A program made the position numbers and the translations under genes. A stretch of 31,730 bases of DNA. It comes from a virus. The stretch covers positions 1 through 31,730 of the IMG/VR virus record IMGVR_UViG_3300025543_000124. One strand, written 5' to 3'. Below the pieces are notes generated by a model. The model saw nothing but the letters and a program-made list of their open reading frames with translations. It was not told where the DNA came from and made no database searches. How positions within the stretch are numbered: the first letter of the stretch is position 1; every line of letters starts with the position of its first letter. Below are positions 25,101-31,526 of the stretch, piece by piece.

Positions 25101-26448
25101 TATTGCAGGTGGATACGGTAAGACCGCTAGAGATATATTTGAACAATCAGAACGTAAATTTAATTTGGCAAACAATAGCTTAATCAAAAACTTGTATGAT
25201 AAAGCTGATAAGTTTGCATCTAAATCAGATCTTGCTCAGCGTCGTGGTATATTTATTCAAACCCTATTAGAGACTGGTGGGGTACGTCAGCCTGATGGTA
25301 GTGTTCAAGGTGGTAATGAAGTACTTGCTATGAATAGAGCATTAAACATTATTAACTGGCAGAAACGTGGACTTGCTACTCCTGTTCGAGCATTGACTCA
25401 TGTTGTACCATTCTTAAATGCCTATATCCAAGGTATGGACGTTCTGATGAATGCGATTCGGGGTAAAGGTATATCAGGTCAAGAATCTCGTAAAGCTCAA
25501 ATGTTATTATTTAAAACTGCTATGACCCTTATGGCACTGAACGCTATGTATGCAATGCTAGTAGCAGGTGATGATGAGTATGATAAGCAAGATGATAGAA
25601 CTAAATTTAGAAACTATTTCATTCCAGGCACAAACTTTAAGATGCCTGTACGTGCTGAGATTTCTTTCTTAACTAAATATTTACCTGAACAAACCTATCA
25701 ATATATGTTAAAACGAGGTACAAACGATGAGCCTGATTCAAGAAAATTAGCACAAGGTTTCTCAACGGCCTTCACTGATGCTATGTTAAGCCCGAACTTA
25801 TTTCCTCAATTATTTAGAGCAGGGTTTGAAGTAGCGACTAACTATGACTTCTATAATGATAGACCTTTAATTGGCATGGGATTAAATAGACTAGCTACAA
25901 GTGAACAATACAATGAAAGAACTTCGCAGTTTGCTAGATGGATTGGTGCTAGTGGGATCGTTGCTCCTATTAATGTAGACCATTTAGTACGAGGTTATAC
26001 AGGTACGCTTGGATCAACTGCATTATATTTAACTGATTCAATAGCAAACTTATTTTATACAAATAAACTTCCTGAAAGACCATTACGAGAGCTTCCAATT
26101 ATATCTCCTCTTATGATGAGACCAGAGGGTCGAGACAAACTCAATGACTTCTATGATTTAAAACAAATGTCTGATGAAGTTTCAGCCACATTTAATAACT
26201 ATGTAAAACTTGGTAAGGGTGAACAAGCTCGTGAATACAGAAAAGATAATGTAAAACTAATGGCACTACGAGGACAAATTAATAATATAAACAATAGACT
26301 TAAAACTATTAGAGACCAAAGAAAATTAATAGTTGAAAACCCCAGAATGTCTGCAGAAGTTAAACGCGAACGCTTAGAGAAACTAGATAAGATGATGAAT
26401 GCTGCAGTGATAAATGTATCTAGATTAAGAAGAAACGCAGGGCTATAG
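19138..26448 (+). CDS. Giant polyvalent-type internal virion protein (2436 residues)
   Basis: The largest gene in the window and probably the last ejected protein, in the position of T7 gp16. The N-terminus, YEVTAPDGKKYQVNAPEGAT, is a small domain known from other phage virion proteins. Hydrophobic and helical regions follow (about 90-330). A zincin-like motif sits at 1164-1169 (LLHEVGEHYGLERML), with one residue more than canonical HExxH. A ParB/sulfiredoxin-like motif lies at 1422-1428 (GHEGRHRAIMAKKAG). The C-terminal third resembles large polyvalent-protein modules (GILAWFGQASKIFRLGITAN; TPVRALTHVVPFLNAYIQGM), with a hydrophobic stretch near 2120-2145, and ends in basic helices. Multi-domain proteins of this kind enter the cell with DNA. 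Start supported by TAGGAG. Confidence 0.75.
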   Translation: MPLYEVTAPDGKKYQVNAPEGATQEDAIEYVATQVIPQQPAPQEATAGVGEALIGGAKRIGSDIITGVTAPFVGGEEAAQRGIARQEQITERPGASLEEVQKKYKEEGAWPAIKEAISQIPSAITEQAPFLATMWAGGKAGAALPGTPQTKVVTGFIGAALAPFLAQSGSNIQRQVEEQVAKGEDPNVSMSKAYGGATAQAALDVFSLQFGLGRLLGIKPAQFGTQQAEKLAKEKLTLMLAKGTGKTALAEIPTEMTQQLIERAQAGLDLTSPEAVQEYLSAGYTAGLISPIGGPVRAMERSDARNYLAVKEEQAKQAMQQSLDAEIARINEAKFTEEEKQRKIAEAEAKARAQRNAVLANIYTNPGKTVQEIIDEATGVARPAETKKSLEERQKALETQLDEKARTYKKALNSPSGVFAKDPFTQQEYELTTGEWLGLTSPDLVSEIESSTPVEERGERLATDPVTETTFIDMGIGRTAKLHTALKGLDPLKIEDNRVIRNTLNNYLKTREAEDPRAVAVQDYLNTIPTTEELEYEPAIRDRLRSDLQVSGQPVPISPAEAFAGYDGTGIDRVPDNIREFARGEESFTDTIENDLKALREEIAKPYKGETLNSRIKKLGGILTKDFRDLAGDKSTAALNLTPGLASNKGRELGELINDGLLDDFLPFHLQSAPGSDTREAAQYLIGQLVSNTRTIPYAEQRARDELQLQHDQLSEALYLQEKEPQNQRAAEFGLTPQEEDANAILRQESAAIKEEGGISPTEEVPGETIAEARAKPKETIGQFLDRATPEELKAFSRQQLAKDMSDQGRQRRQEAIQALQTERETLVEAFKDTRDPAQRKAIRERGTAIDGELKALGYKPQFAEAPTTQTIETYNRNPVSQTEKSLINEAKEFFKNKLRSEINTTGKNEYWNQGEFIFTGFQNGNKNNAYLNWNFAFDNKLKNSNSNIRSTELQRAAYALARQELGDFEIQLDPVWGAPDVQPTQLAEATQPELIFENKPIPKQLIDQYRKNQAAEERANVSMSGPNKAAQTRTWQTLSRMYTDFLGVDPRSNWTMSPRFYALQDILQREATKPTQLAQTLQPLPNTGQTSESITSVLEDEFGTNVRNMQRRGRLRIVDSVDQLPPNVRGQATPRSVGAFDGETSYIIADRVNPQNARRVLLHEVGEHYGLERMLGRDNYRSALNRLKTLRNSDDVVRNAWNQVKQAYPKLKEGSDPYLKEVMAKVAEEAPNMTLVTRLRGLIKNFLTRLGLYNPDTFTSRDLQDLLIHSLRSSLAKDLNPVLAQGGIQLSEQERAELLGMTDESVLDMIERHANTVVDNVGKGWVTMMSPDEFLQLTTSPSYRETLEKQVEQGLGTFKTSPLKNKGKFDIKSMKPMFLEVSDFPVRDASVGDGIPFEYTPEGGYDTEVIKGVPLGVDVKGHEGRHRAIMAKKAGITQMPVMIFSNTAKTKRDVIQERDGPTLRAQVEGQPSVDLASEMIPIDYANEQNIRNMMQGTDIQFMEVPPDMQGTAVFGRLDASEQSFYNNYVNRFDEFRQSPRDSLQDMFVKGRINIASSTAGVEEKLIKDYNGAVNDAMNNVRADILLNQALESNIMASQAAEEGKVDFLDNGLAKVVPDENNINKLIQLREQLGQEVGDPTRAKYLVQHYLVGRRFKREIELNAQREQNIINLKAMIVEQRRILRDSQGRGQAEQRNNAEKLMDRYKKLIEMNRKAMTDITDEQIAAIGPALDYANQHPILNQIGSVVDGINRNRIDMLEKAGYYDADTAAFYRSNLGYVPLFRVIEDLDFMHPGTKEYFQGFANLGREYEFRGSERDVDDVLNNMLKQHFWAVNAAVRNNANFQTAKALGMHETVTDPETGAEVERLMTLDKKPDGRAGESVAPVYINGERKFIEYSDPNLAIAIQGAVPAFTGILAWFGQASKIFRLGITANPIFQSYQVVNDAISAALFSGVKNPFALGKEIIAGFAKDTFNSTDAINKQMARLGIAGGYGKTARDIFEQSERKFNLANNSLIKNLYDKADKFASKSDLAQRRGIFIQTLLETGGVRQPDGSVQGGNEVLAMNRALNIINWQKRGLATPVRALTHVVPFLNAYIQGMDVLMNAIRGKGISGQESRKAQMLLFKTAMTLMALNAMYAMLVAGDDEYDKQDDRTKFRNYFIPGTNFKMPVRAEISFLTKYLPEQTYQYMLKRGTNDEPDSRKLAQGFSTAFTDAMLSPNLFPQLFRAGFEVATNYDFYNDRPLIGMGLNRLATSEQYNERTSQFARWIGASGIVAPINVDHLVRGYTGTLGSTALYLTDSIANLFYTNKLPERPLRELPIISPLMMRPEGRDKLNDFYDLKQMSDEVSATFNNYVKLGKGEQAREYRKDNVKLMALRGQINNINNRLKTIRDQRKLIVENPRMSAEVKRERLEKLDKMMNAAVINVSRLRRNAGL
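26443..26448. other. Shared palindromic stop of two convergent genes
   Basis: The hexamer CTATAG reads Leu-stop on both strands. It ends the 2436-residue plus-strand protein (NAGL) and the 66-residue minus-strand protein (CWRIL). The two operons therefore meet with no spacer and no room for an intrinsic terminator between them. Confidence 0.95.
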
Positions 26449-26643
26449 TATCCTCCAACACCGAACACCCATGCAATTATCTTTTATTGTTTGATATGTT
26501 TTAACTTTTACCTTAGCCCTCTTAGCCCCTGACTCGATGGCATAAATCAAGGGCGAAGGCTTCAAGGTAGGGATAAAGAAACTATCCCCGACTTCCATAA
26601 ACTCAAACGGAAATATCCATTCAGGTTCAGTATGTAGACTCAT
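26443..26643 (-). CDS. Small conserved phage protein (GDSFFIPT motif)
   Basis: A 66-residue protein (PFEFMEVGDSFFIPTLKPSP, then AKRAKVKVKTYQTI, and GVRCWRIL at the end). Short proteins with this order (a GDSF-x-P strand, a helix with basic residues, a C-terminal GVR-W strand) are common in phages, are usually unnamed, and look like a small basic alpha-beta domain. DNA or protein binding is a guess. The ATG lies 17 bases inside the end of the primase-helicase gene, so it is probably translated by coupling. It is the last gene of the minus-strand operon and shares its stop hexamer with the convergent giant gene. Confidence 0.7.
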   Translation of the reverse strand: MSLHTEPEWIFPFEFMEVGDSFFIPTLKPSPLIYAIESGAKRAKVKVKTYQTIKDNCMGVRCWRIL

Positions 26644-29509
26644 TTGAATTTTCTATTGAAGACAGAGTATCTGCAAATTGTTTCACTGGAAATACGTATG
26701 CTTCTACGTTAACTGCTGATGTTGCATCTTTCCAATTAGCACCTAGACGCTTTCTAGCTTCTTTAACTTCAATTTTTTTCTGTGACATCTGATACATAAA
26801 CTCTCTTGAACTTACCATATTCTCTGCAAGAAACTTTCTAAACTCTGGCTTAGCAATGTAGATAAGGCCATTATCAATTTCAGCTCGAATAACTAATGGC
26901 ATGCGAGGTTCCATCACTATCTTATCTTCTTTAAATGCTAAGATACCTGTTTGGTGTTGGTTGATAAATTCACCGACTAATGATTCATAATTTATGTTAT
27001 TAACTTTAACTACATTGTCTCTAATGTTTATCATTTCGCCTACAATCTTTTGATATATACGTTCTAAATCATAATCTACAATGTCTGCCTTAACTGCTAT
27101 CTCACCTGCAGTCATAGTTGCGGCTACTAAGTTTTCATAGAATCGATATGAAGTATCTTCTCCAAAATCTTTTCTAAACTTATCTGTCCAGTTGTCCATC
27201 ATACTAAGTACTTCTTTATCAGAATATTTAAATAGATTGAAGATAAAATCTCTGCCTGCCCAACCATAGTTGTATCTAAACTTATCAAATATATCTTTAC
27301 CGAGTGATGCTTCGTCTTTTAATATCTGAGGTTTTCTTACAGAAAATTCTATAAGTCTGGCAATCTCACCGTTAGGATCTTTTTTTAGTATGGATAACTT
27401 ATCATATAAAGAATGATTGGAAGTAAATATTGCAACTAATGATGCTGACATTTCATGGTCTCGCTCGGCATTAACTGAGGCCTGCATACGAATCTTTGCT
27501 TTACCATGAGATATTTTATGTATTAACTGAGACAGTTCTCGAGGTGGGATATTACTTACTTCATCTAAACCAAATGGTAAGTTATGTAAACCTAAATATC
27601 GACCAGTCATTCCGTTAGCTGTTGCAGTTTGTTCTGTCGCAGAGATGTCCTTAGGATTAGCCCATACAGATAAACACCCATACAATGCTCCTGTTTTAGC
27701 GGCACCTGATTCACCAGTCAATGATATGGTAACACCTGATGTTGATGTTCTATCCATTAGTACAGATCCAAAACCTGACAATAAACAAAACGCATGAAGT
27801 TCTAATGACCTGTTGTTCAAACGATTTGCAGCTTCTTTCCATATTTTGTAGTCGCCTTTTGGCACTAAATGTTTTGCTAATGCTTTGTTGGCGGGAGATA
27901 CGGCAGATGATATTTCTTTTCCTTTTCGATTAAGCTCTTTGTCTCCTATAACAAATACTTCTTTGTCTTCTGTCCATCCCATTTGCATACGCATAACTTC
28001 TGCGGCACTTAAAGATGTTAAGTGATGTCCCCATTTAATAATATAATTTTGCACGAGTTGCCCTCCTTTTGGGTCTGTGTTAAATAAAACGCCTTGAGAA
28101 GCTATAATCTCTTTTAGTTTTTCTAGAGCATATACCTTACTTATAGGCAATAAAAATTCTCTTTCGGGGTCGTGTGGTAATATTGCTTTCATTAACAAAC
28201 ACTCTCCATCCAGAGGACTATAAATTCTTTTCTCCGGCCATATATCATATAGAGTAACTAATACAGGGTCAGATTGTATAGGCACTCCCTCTTCATCATA
28301 CTTAGGAGCAGGCATGTAATAAATACCTCCGTTCTTACCATATACAAATGGATAAATTTCTTCAGGTAATGTACGAAGCCCTCTTGATAATGGGTTTGAT
28401 TTTTGTTGTTCAAGTGTCGTCACTGCTTCAACAGGTATAGCTGTTTGATAAGGTATCTCTTCTTTATCCTCAGCAGTTGCTATCTTAAACACCTTACCAA
28501 TAGATAATGGATTAGTTATCTTGCCTCGATGCGGACACCCTTCACATACACCTGGATTCACACTATTAAATGTTTCACAAGAATGGGGCTTACCTTGTGT
28601 TTGATTTGCTTTTCTTTCTGTCTCATCAGGGCTATAGCTAGGATAGTCTTCTGAGATTAAATGAATTGCAGTATCACGGTCTTCACAATGTTGGGCAATA
28701 GATAATCCCGAATACCATAGTGGCTCGGGTAAAGTCTTAGCATTATCTAAAATAAATTTGATTTGTTTACATCCTTGTCCCTGACGGGATAGCTGAACTA
28801 TCTTCTCAAAACTATTCTCAAAGTTATCTAACTTCAATAATTTGCGTTGATCTTCAGACATACCTTTAGGAATGCTTTGTAGTATGTCATTCAATGAGGG
28901 CTCAGTCTGACCAAGAAAATCTCTAAACTCATCAAAGACATATACAGGTAGTTCTTCATCTATTAATTTAGTTGGACTAGGTGGGTTTGTTTTTAAATTA
29001 AATGTATTTGGTGCACGTAAGATCCTAGCTAAGTCTGCTGTTACAACAGGATCAATACGAAGCCCACTAGAGATACATAAATTTTTAAACTTCTCCGCAT
29101 AAGGTTTCCATTCCGTTGCATCAATGTCACGGTCGAATAACCAGTACGCATGAATGCCTGTACCCGAATCAAGTTTTATAGGAGGAGGTAGATCTGCCGT
29201 CGCAGTAAACTCATCAAGAGCTTTCAATGCAACTTCTTTAGACTCATAACCTTTGCCCTCTCCCACATCTAAGTCTACAAAGAATGACCGCACGTACATC
29301 GCTTCATCAGCTTTACGGCTATATCCTTTGAATGAACTTAGTGCAACAAAGACGTTTGTGTTTTTGTTTTTGAACTCATTGATAACAGGTTCAATTTCAT
29401 TAATAGATTCTACAAATTTATGTTTAGGTATTTTACTGGTAGGGTCTATTGCAGTTATACAATACACGCCATTACTAGGTAGTGCTTTTTTATAAAATTC
29501 TGTAATCAT
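26627..29509 (-). CDS. Primase-polymerase / DUF927-type helicase fusion (replication)
   Basis: A 960-residue replication protein. The N-terminal part (about 1-200) is an archaeo-eukaryotic-type primase domain: catalytic D79-x-D81 (FFVDLDVG), DSGTGIHAYWLF at 114-125 with H120, and ARILRAPNTFNLK near 161-173. A Cys/His zinc cluster follows (H309, C311, C322-x2-C325, H327). The C-terminal helicase has Walker A G599-T606 (GESGAAKT), Walker B L644-E650 (LPFGLDE), a likely sensor Asn at 698 (IFTSN) and a candidate arginine finger, R718. Such fusions prime and unwind DNA at phage origins. The start is ATG at 29509. A good promoter lies 86 bases upstream. All visible key residues are intact. Confidence 0.88.
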   Translation of the reverse strand: MITEFYKKALPSNGVYCITAIDPTSKIPKHKFVESINEIEPVINEFKNKNTNVFVALSSFKGYSRKADEAMYVRSFFVDLDVGEGKGYESKEVALKALDEFTATADLPPPIKLDSGTGIHAYWLFDRDIDATEWKPYAEKFKNLCISSGLRIDPVVTADLARILRAPNTFNLKTNPPSPTKLIDEELPVYVFDEFRDFLGQTEPSLNDILQSIPKGMSEDQRKLLKLDNFENSFEKIVQLSRQGQGCKQIKFILDNAKTLPEPLWYSGLSIAQHCEDRDTAIHLISEDYPSYSPDETERKANQTQGKPHSCETFNSVNPGVCEGCPHRGKITNPLSIGKVFKIATAEDKEEIPYQTAIPVEAVTTLEQQKSNPLSRGLRTLPEEIYPFVYGKNGGIYYMPAPKYDEEGVPIQSDPVLVTLYDIWPEKRIYSPLDGECLLMKAILPHDPEREFLLPISKVYALEKLKEIIASQGVLFNTDPKGGQLVQNYIIKWGHHLTSLSAAEVMRMQMGWTEDKEVFVIGDKELNRKGKEISSAVSPANKALAKHLVPKGDYKIWKEAANRLNNRSLELHAFCLLSGFGSVLMDRTSTSGVTISLTGESGAAKTGALYGCLSVWANPKDISATEQTATANGMTGRYLGLHNLPFGLDEVSNIPPRELSQLIHKISHGKAKIRMQASVNAERDHEMSASLVAIFTSNHSLYDKLSILKKDPNGEIARLIEFSVRKPQILKDEASLGKDIFDKFRYNYGWAGRDFIFNLFKYSDKEVLSMMDNWTDKFRKDFGEDTSYRFYENLVAATMTAGEIAVKADIVDYDLERIYQKIVGEMINIRDNVVKVNNINYESLVGEFINQHQTGILAFKEDKIVMEPRMPLVIRAEIDNGLIYIAKPEFRKFLAENMVSSREFMYQMSQKKIEVKEARKRLGANWKDATSAVNVEAYVFPVKQFADTLSSIENSNESTY

Positions 29510-29550
29510 ATTTGCAGTTGCTTTCTATTTTTAAAGTCAACAGTATTCCC

Positions 29551-29566
29551 CCATAAATTAATATGG
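29551..29566. repeat. Short inverted repeat in the primase-helicase leader
   Basis: CCATA-AATTAA-TATGG forms 5-base arms around a 6-base centre, about 22-37 bases downstream of the predicted minus-strand start site. It could be an operator for the neighbouring HTH protein. On the plus strand it is followed by six T, so a weak terminator against antisense transcripts is another option. Confidence 0.3.
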
Positions 29567-29594
29567 TTTTTTAAAATTGGGTTGGGACATAACT

Positions 29595-29623
29595 ATTATA
29601 CTACTTCCTTCAAAGTTTGCTAA
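29595..29623 (-). promoter_or_regulatory. Candidate sigma70 promoter for the primase-helicase gene
   Basis: On the minus strand TTAGCA (29618-29623), a 17-base spacer and a perfect TATAAT (29595-29600) are present. The -35 box matches 4 of 6 consensus bases and lies inside the last codons of the HTH gene. The leader to the primase start is about 80 bases, long for this compact genome. Confidence 0.5.
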
Positions 29624-29921
29624 CAATTTTTTCTGTTATAAAATTTCTTGCCTGCGAAGTACTTAGTACAGGCAAGTTTCCCTTGTTTAAATTATCTTCA
29701 ATAATATCCATAAAGCGTTCTACCTTTTCTACATTCTTTTGGTTAACTACTTTGCCCCTGAACCAGTTATATACTGACATACGTGAGACGGCCATAGCGT
29801 CGGCAATCATACTAGGTGGCAGATTGGCTTTAACACAAAGTTTACCAAACTGCACACCTATACGTTTTTCATTCAGATCATTCAGGCTCAATAAATATTT
29901 TTCACTATATGATTTAGCCAT
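29610..29921 (-). CDS. Helix-turn-helix DNA-binding regulator
   Basis: A 103-residue protein with a Cro/C1-type HTH at about residues 22-57: FGKLCVKANLPPSMIADAMA, then VSRMSVYNWFRGK. The VYNWFRG recognition-helix pattern is one I recall from small regulators of marine podoviruses. A helical C-terminal tail (KVERFMDIIEDNLNKGN) could mediate dimerisation. A strong AAGGAGA ribosome site precedes the ATG, overlapping the stop of the gene before it. It lies directly upstream of the candidate primase-helicase promoter and a short inverted repeat, so control of early or replication genes is likely, though the target site is not known. Confidence 0.8.
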   Translation of the reverse strand: MAKSYSEKYLLSLNDLNEKRIGVQFGKLCVKANLPPSMIADAMAVSRMSVYNWFRGKVVNQKNVEKVERFMDIIEDNLNKGNLPVLSTSQARNFITEKIVSKL

Positions 29922-29929
29922 ATATCTCC

Positions 29930-30847
29930 TTAGTTTTTAACTGACCATTTTTTAATTGTGTTAGAAATATCTACTGGTTTTTTAACTTCGCTCGAACCAG
30001 AATCTTTTAACTGTGGTTGTTCAGCATCAACGTCAGACTGCGGTAGTGTTTCAGCAGATAGAGGTTGTGGTGCTTCAGCTTGTGGTTGAACAGGTGCTTC
30101 AACTTGTGCCTGAACAGGTGCTTCAACTTCATCAGTCGGCTTATAGATAGATAATTTAACAGCGTTTGTAGCTACTTCTGATTGTGCTTGTTTCTCAATG
30201 ATTGGATAGTCGTTTGGATTAACTGCTCCAACAGGCGAGAATAAAACTTTAGGCACAGGTGACTTAGTATCAAACTGCATCTTAGTAATAACTCTAGAAG
30301 CCGCAACATTGTTACTTGCTAACATCTGCATGTATGGTCTAAAGCCCCACTTACCACCATCTTCTTTTTGCCAACATGAAGTAGAGGGCAATACTAATTG
30401 TAATACATCACCGTTTGGATCATCAGGTAATACAACTGCTGTTCTCCAAGACAATCTACATTGTGATCCATTAGCCGCCACAGAATTCTTTACACTGTAT
30501 GGGCATTGATCGCACGATGCTGATGGTGGATTAGGTACATCTTTGTCAGGTGTTCTCGAGTCGCTTGACCAACAACTCGGGGATACTTTCTCTCCCTCTT
30601 TATAACTTGATGCGTAGTACATACGAGAAGCATTGTGAGCCATCTTAACAAAGACAACATTCATGTGCCTATCTTCTATACTACCTACTTCTTTACCACC
30701 TGCGTATTTTCTAAATACTCCGCCCTTAATTGAGATTCGTTTTGGGCCTGATGATATACCACCAGCAACGGCAAGTGTATCTTCATCAAGACCAGTCTGA
30801 ACTAGGGCCGGATTCTGATTAATTAAATTTGCTAATTCGTTAGCCAT
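29930..30847 (-). CDS. Cys-containing replication-region protein (possible ssDNA-binding type)
   Basis: A 305-residue protein. The first 220 residues form a conserved core: KRISIKGGVFRKYAGGKEVG, VSPSCWSSDSRTPDK, CDQCPYSVKNSVAANGSQCR. Its cysteines (C93, a CxxC near 114-117, C132) could bind zinc. A Pro/Gln/Glu-rich flexible tail with 8-residue repeats begins near 241 and ends TIKKWSVKN. I recall homologues in the replication operons of marine podoviruses, usually unnamed or called ssDNA-binding-like. The core plus disordered tail fits that idea, but the tail is not the acidic end of classical SSBs. It has an AAGGAG site and lies between two small genes. Confidence 0.55.
   Translation of the reverse strand: MANELANLINQNPALVQTGLDEDTLAVAGGISSGPKRISIKGGVFRKYAGGKEVGSIEDRHMNVVFVKMAHNASRMYYASSYKEGEKVSPSCWSSDSRTPDKDVPNPPSASCDQCPYSVKNSVAANGSQCRLSWRTAVVLPDDPNGDVLQLVLPSTSCWQKEDGGKWGFRPYMQMLASNNVAASRVITKMQFDTKSPVPKVLFSPVGAVNPNDYPIIEKQAQSEVATNAVKLSIYKPTDEVEAPVQAQVEAPVQPQAEAPQPLSAETLPQSDVDAEQPQLKDSGSSEVKKPVDISNTIKKWSVKN
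30056..30127 (-). repeat. Three 24-base repeats coding an 8-residue linker motif
   Basis: Codons 241-264 of the 305-residue protein form three consecutive 8-residue units, VEAPVQAQ, VEAPVQPQ and AEAPQPLS. The first two are nearly identical in DNA. This is a Pro/Gln linker that could vary in length by slippage. Confidence 0.75.
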
Positions 30848-30858
30848 ATAATAACTCC

Positions 30859-31281
30859 TTATGATTTACTAGGTTTTTTAACTACAATACTATACTCTCT
30901 AATCGAAGTGACCCCGGGTGGCAGTCCATCATTGCCGTGTGTGACTAGGTATTCTTTTAGATTTCCGCTATGTAAACGTTGTTGCATTAAGTCTATGAGA
31001 TTATTTTCTACAATGAAGGCTTTTAAATTTTCCCAGTCATTGCATATAAAGTTTTCTCGGAGGGTTTTGATGATCGTACCCTGACTTGTTTTAATACTAT
31101 CGGCATTGATTTGATTACATTGAGATAGTAATACTTCTTCTATCTGCGCCATCTCAGCTTTTAGTTCTAAATCTTTCGATTCATATTCATGTTTAAGTCT
31201 GTCTCGTTCACCTCGTATCTTTAAATACACAGACACAATATCGTCGAGACCTACTTCTTGAGTGGTGACTTCTTCACTCAT
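30859..31281 (-). CDS. Conserved phage protein with N-terminal coiled coil
   Basis: A 140-residue protein. The first half is a charged helix (YLKIRGERDRLKHEYESKDL, then KAEMAQIEEVLLSQCNQ) likely to form a coiled coil. The second half has a small mixed domain: SIKTSQGTIIKTLRENFICN, then DWENLKAFIVENNLIDLMQQ, and LPPGVTSIREYSIVVKKP. I recall this layout (SxKT-GT, then DW, then LPPGV) as a frequent unnamed family beside replication genes of marine phages. A nuclease-inhibitor or recombination-accessory role has no direct support here. The stop of the upstream 82-residue gene overlaps its ATG (31278-31281). Confidence 0.65.
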   Translation of the reverse strand: MSEEVTTQEVGLDDIVSVYLKIRGERDRLKHEYESKDLELKAEMAQIEEVLLSQCNQINADSIKTSQGTIIKTLRENFICNDWENLKAFIVENNLIDLMQQRLHSGNLKEYLVTHGNDGLPPGVTSIREYSIVVKKPSKS

Positions 31282-31526
31282 TTTAAATCTCCTTTCATAA
31301 ATTTACTTAATAGTTTTTTAACTGCTTTTATTGACGTGAGTGCATTCCGATGAGTATTAGTTACATCATCAGCAAATTTCTCAATATCAACCTCGTAACT
31401 AGATAGCGTGGTTAATACCAATGCCATCATAAATAATTCGACTTGGTGTGGGTGTTCACAATGTTCTTCTATAAACTTGTCTACCTCACGCCGTAATACT
31501 TCAAACTCTTGTTTCGGAAAATCCAT
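31278..31526 (-). CDS. Small helical phage protein, unknown function
   Basis: An 82-residue, mostly helical protein (MDFPKQEFEVLRREVDKFIE, then HPHQVELFMMALVLTTLSSY, and a basic helical end, IKAVKKLLSKFMKGDLK). No motif is recognised. Its ATG overlaps the stop of the helicase gene as TAATG, and its stop overlaps the next ATG as ATGA, so it is made together with both neighbours. The hydrophobic centre (ELFMMALVLTTL) could be a buried helix or a weak membrane segment. It may modulate the helicase encoded next to it, but that is a guess from coupling alone. Confidence 0.6.
   Translation of the reverse strand: MDFPKQEFEVLRREVDKFIEEHCEHPHQVELFMMALVLTTLSSYEVDIEKFADDVTNTHRNALTSIKAVKKLLSKFMKGDLK

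Noticed and set aside
26449-26560. Search for a bidirectional terminator at the convergent junction.
   Set aside because: No GC-rich stem followed by a T run was found on either strand next to the shared stop.
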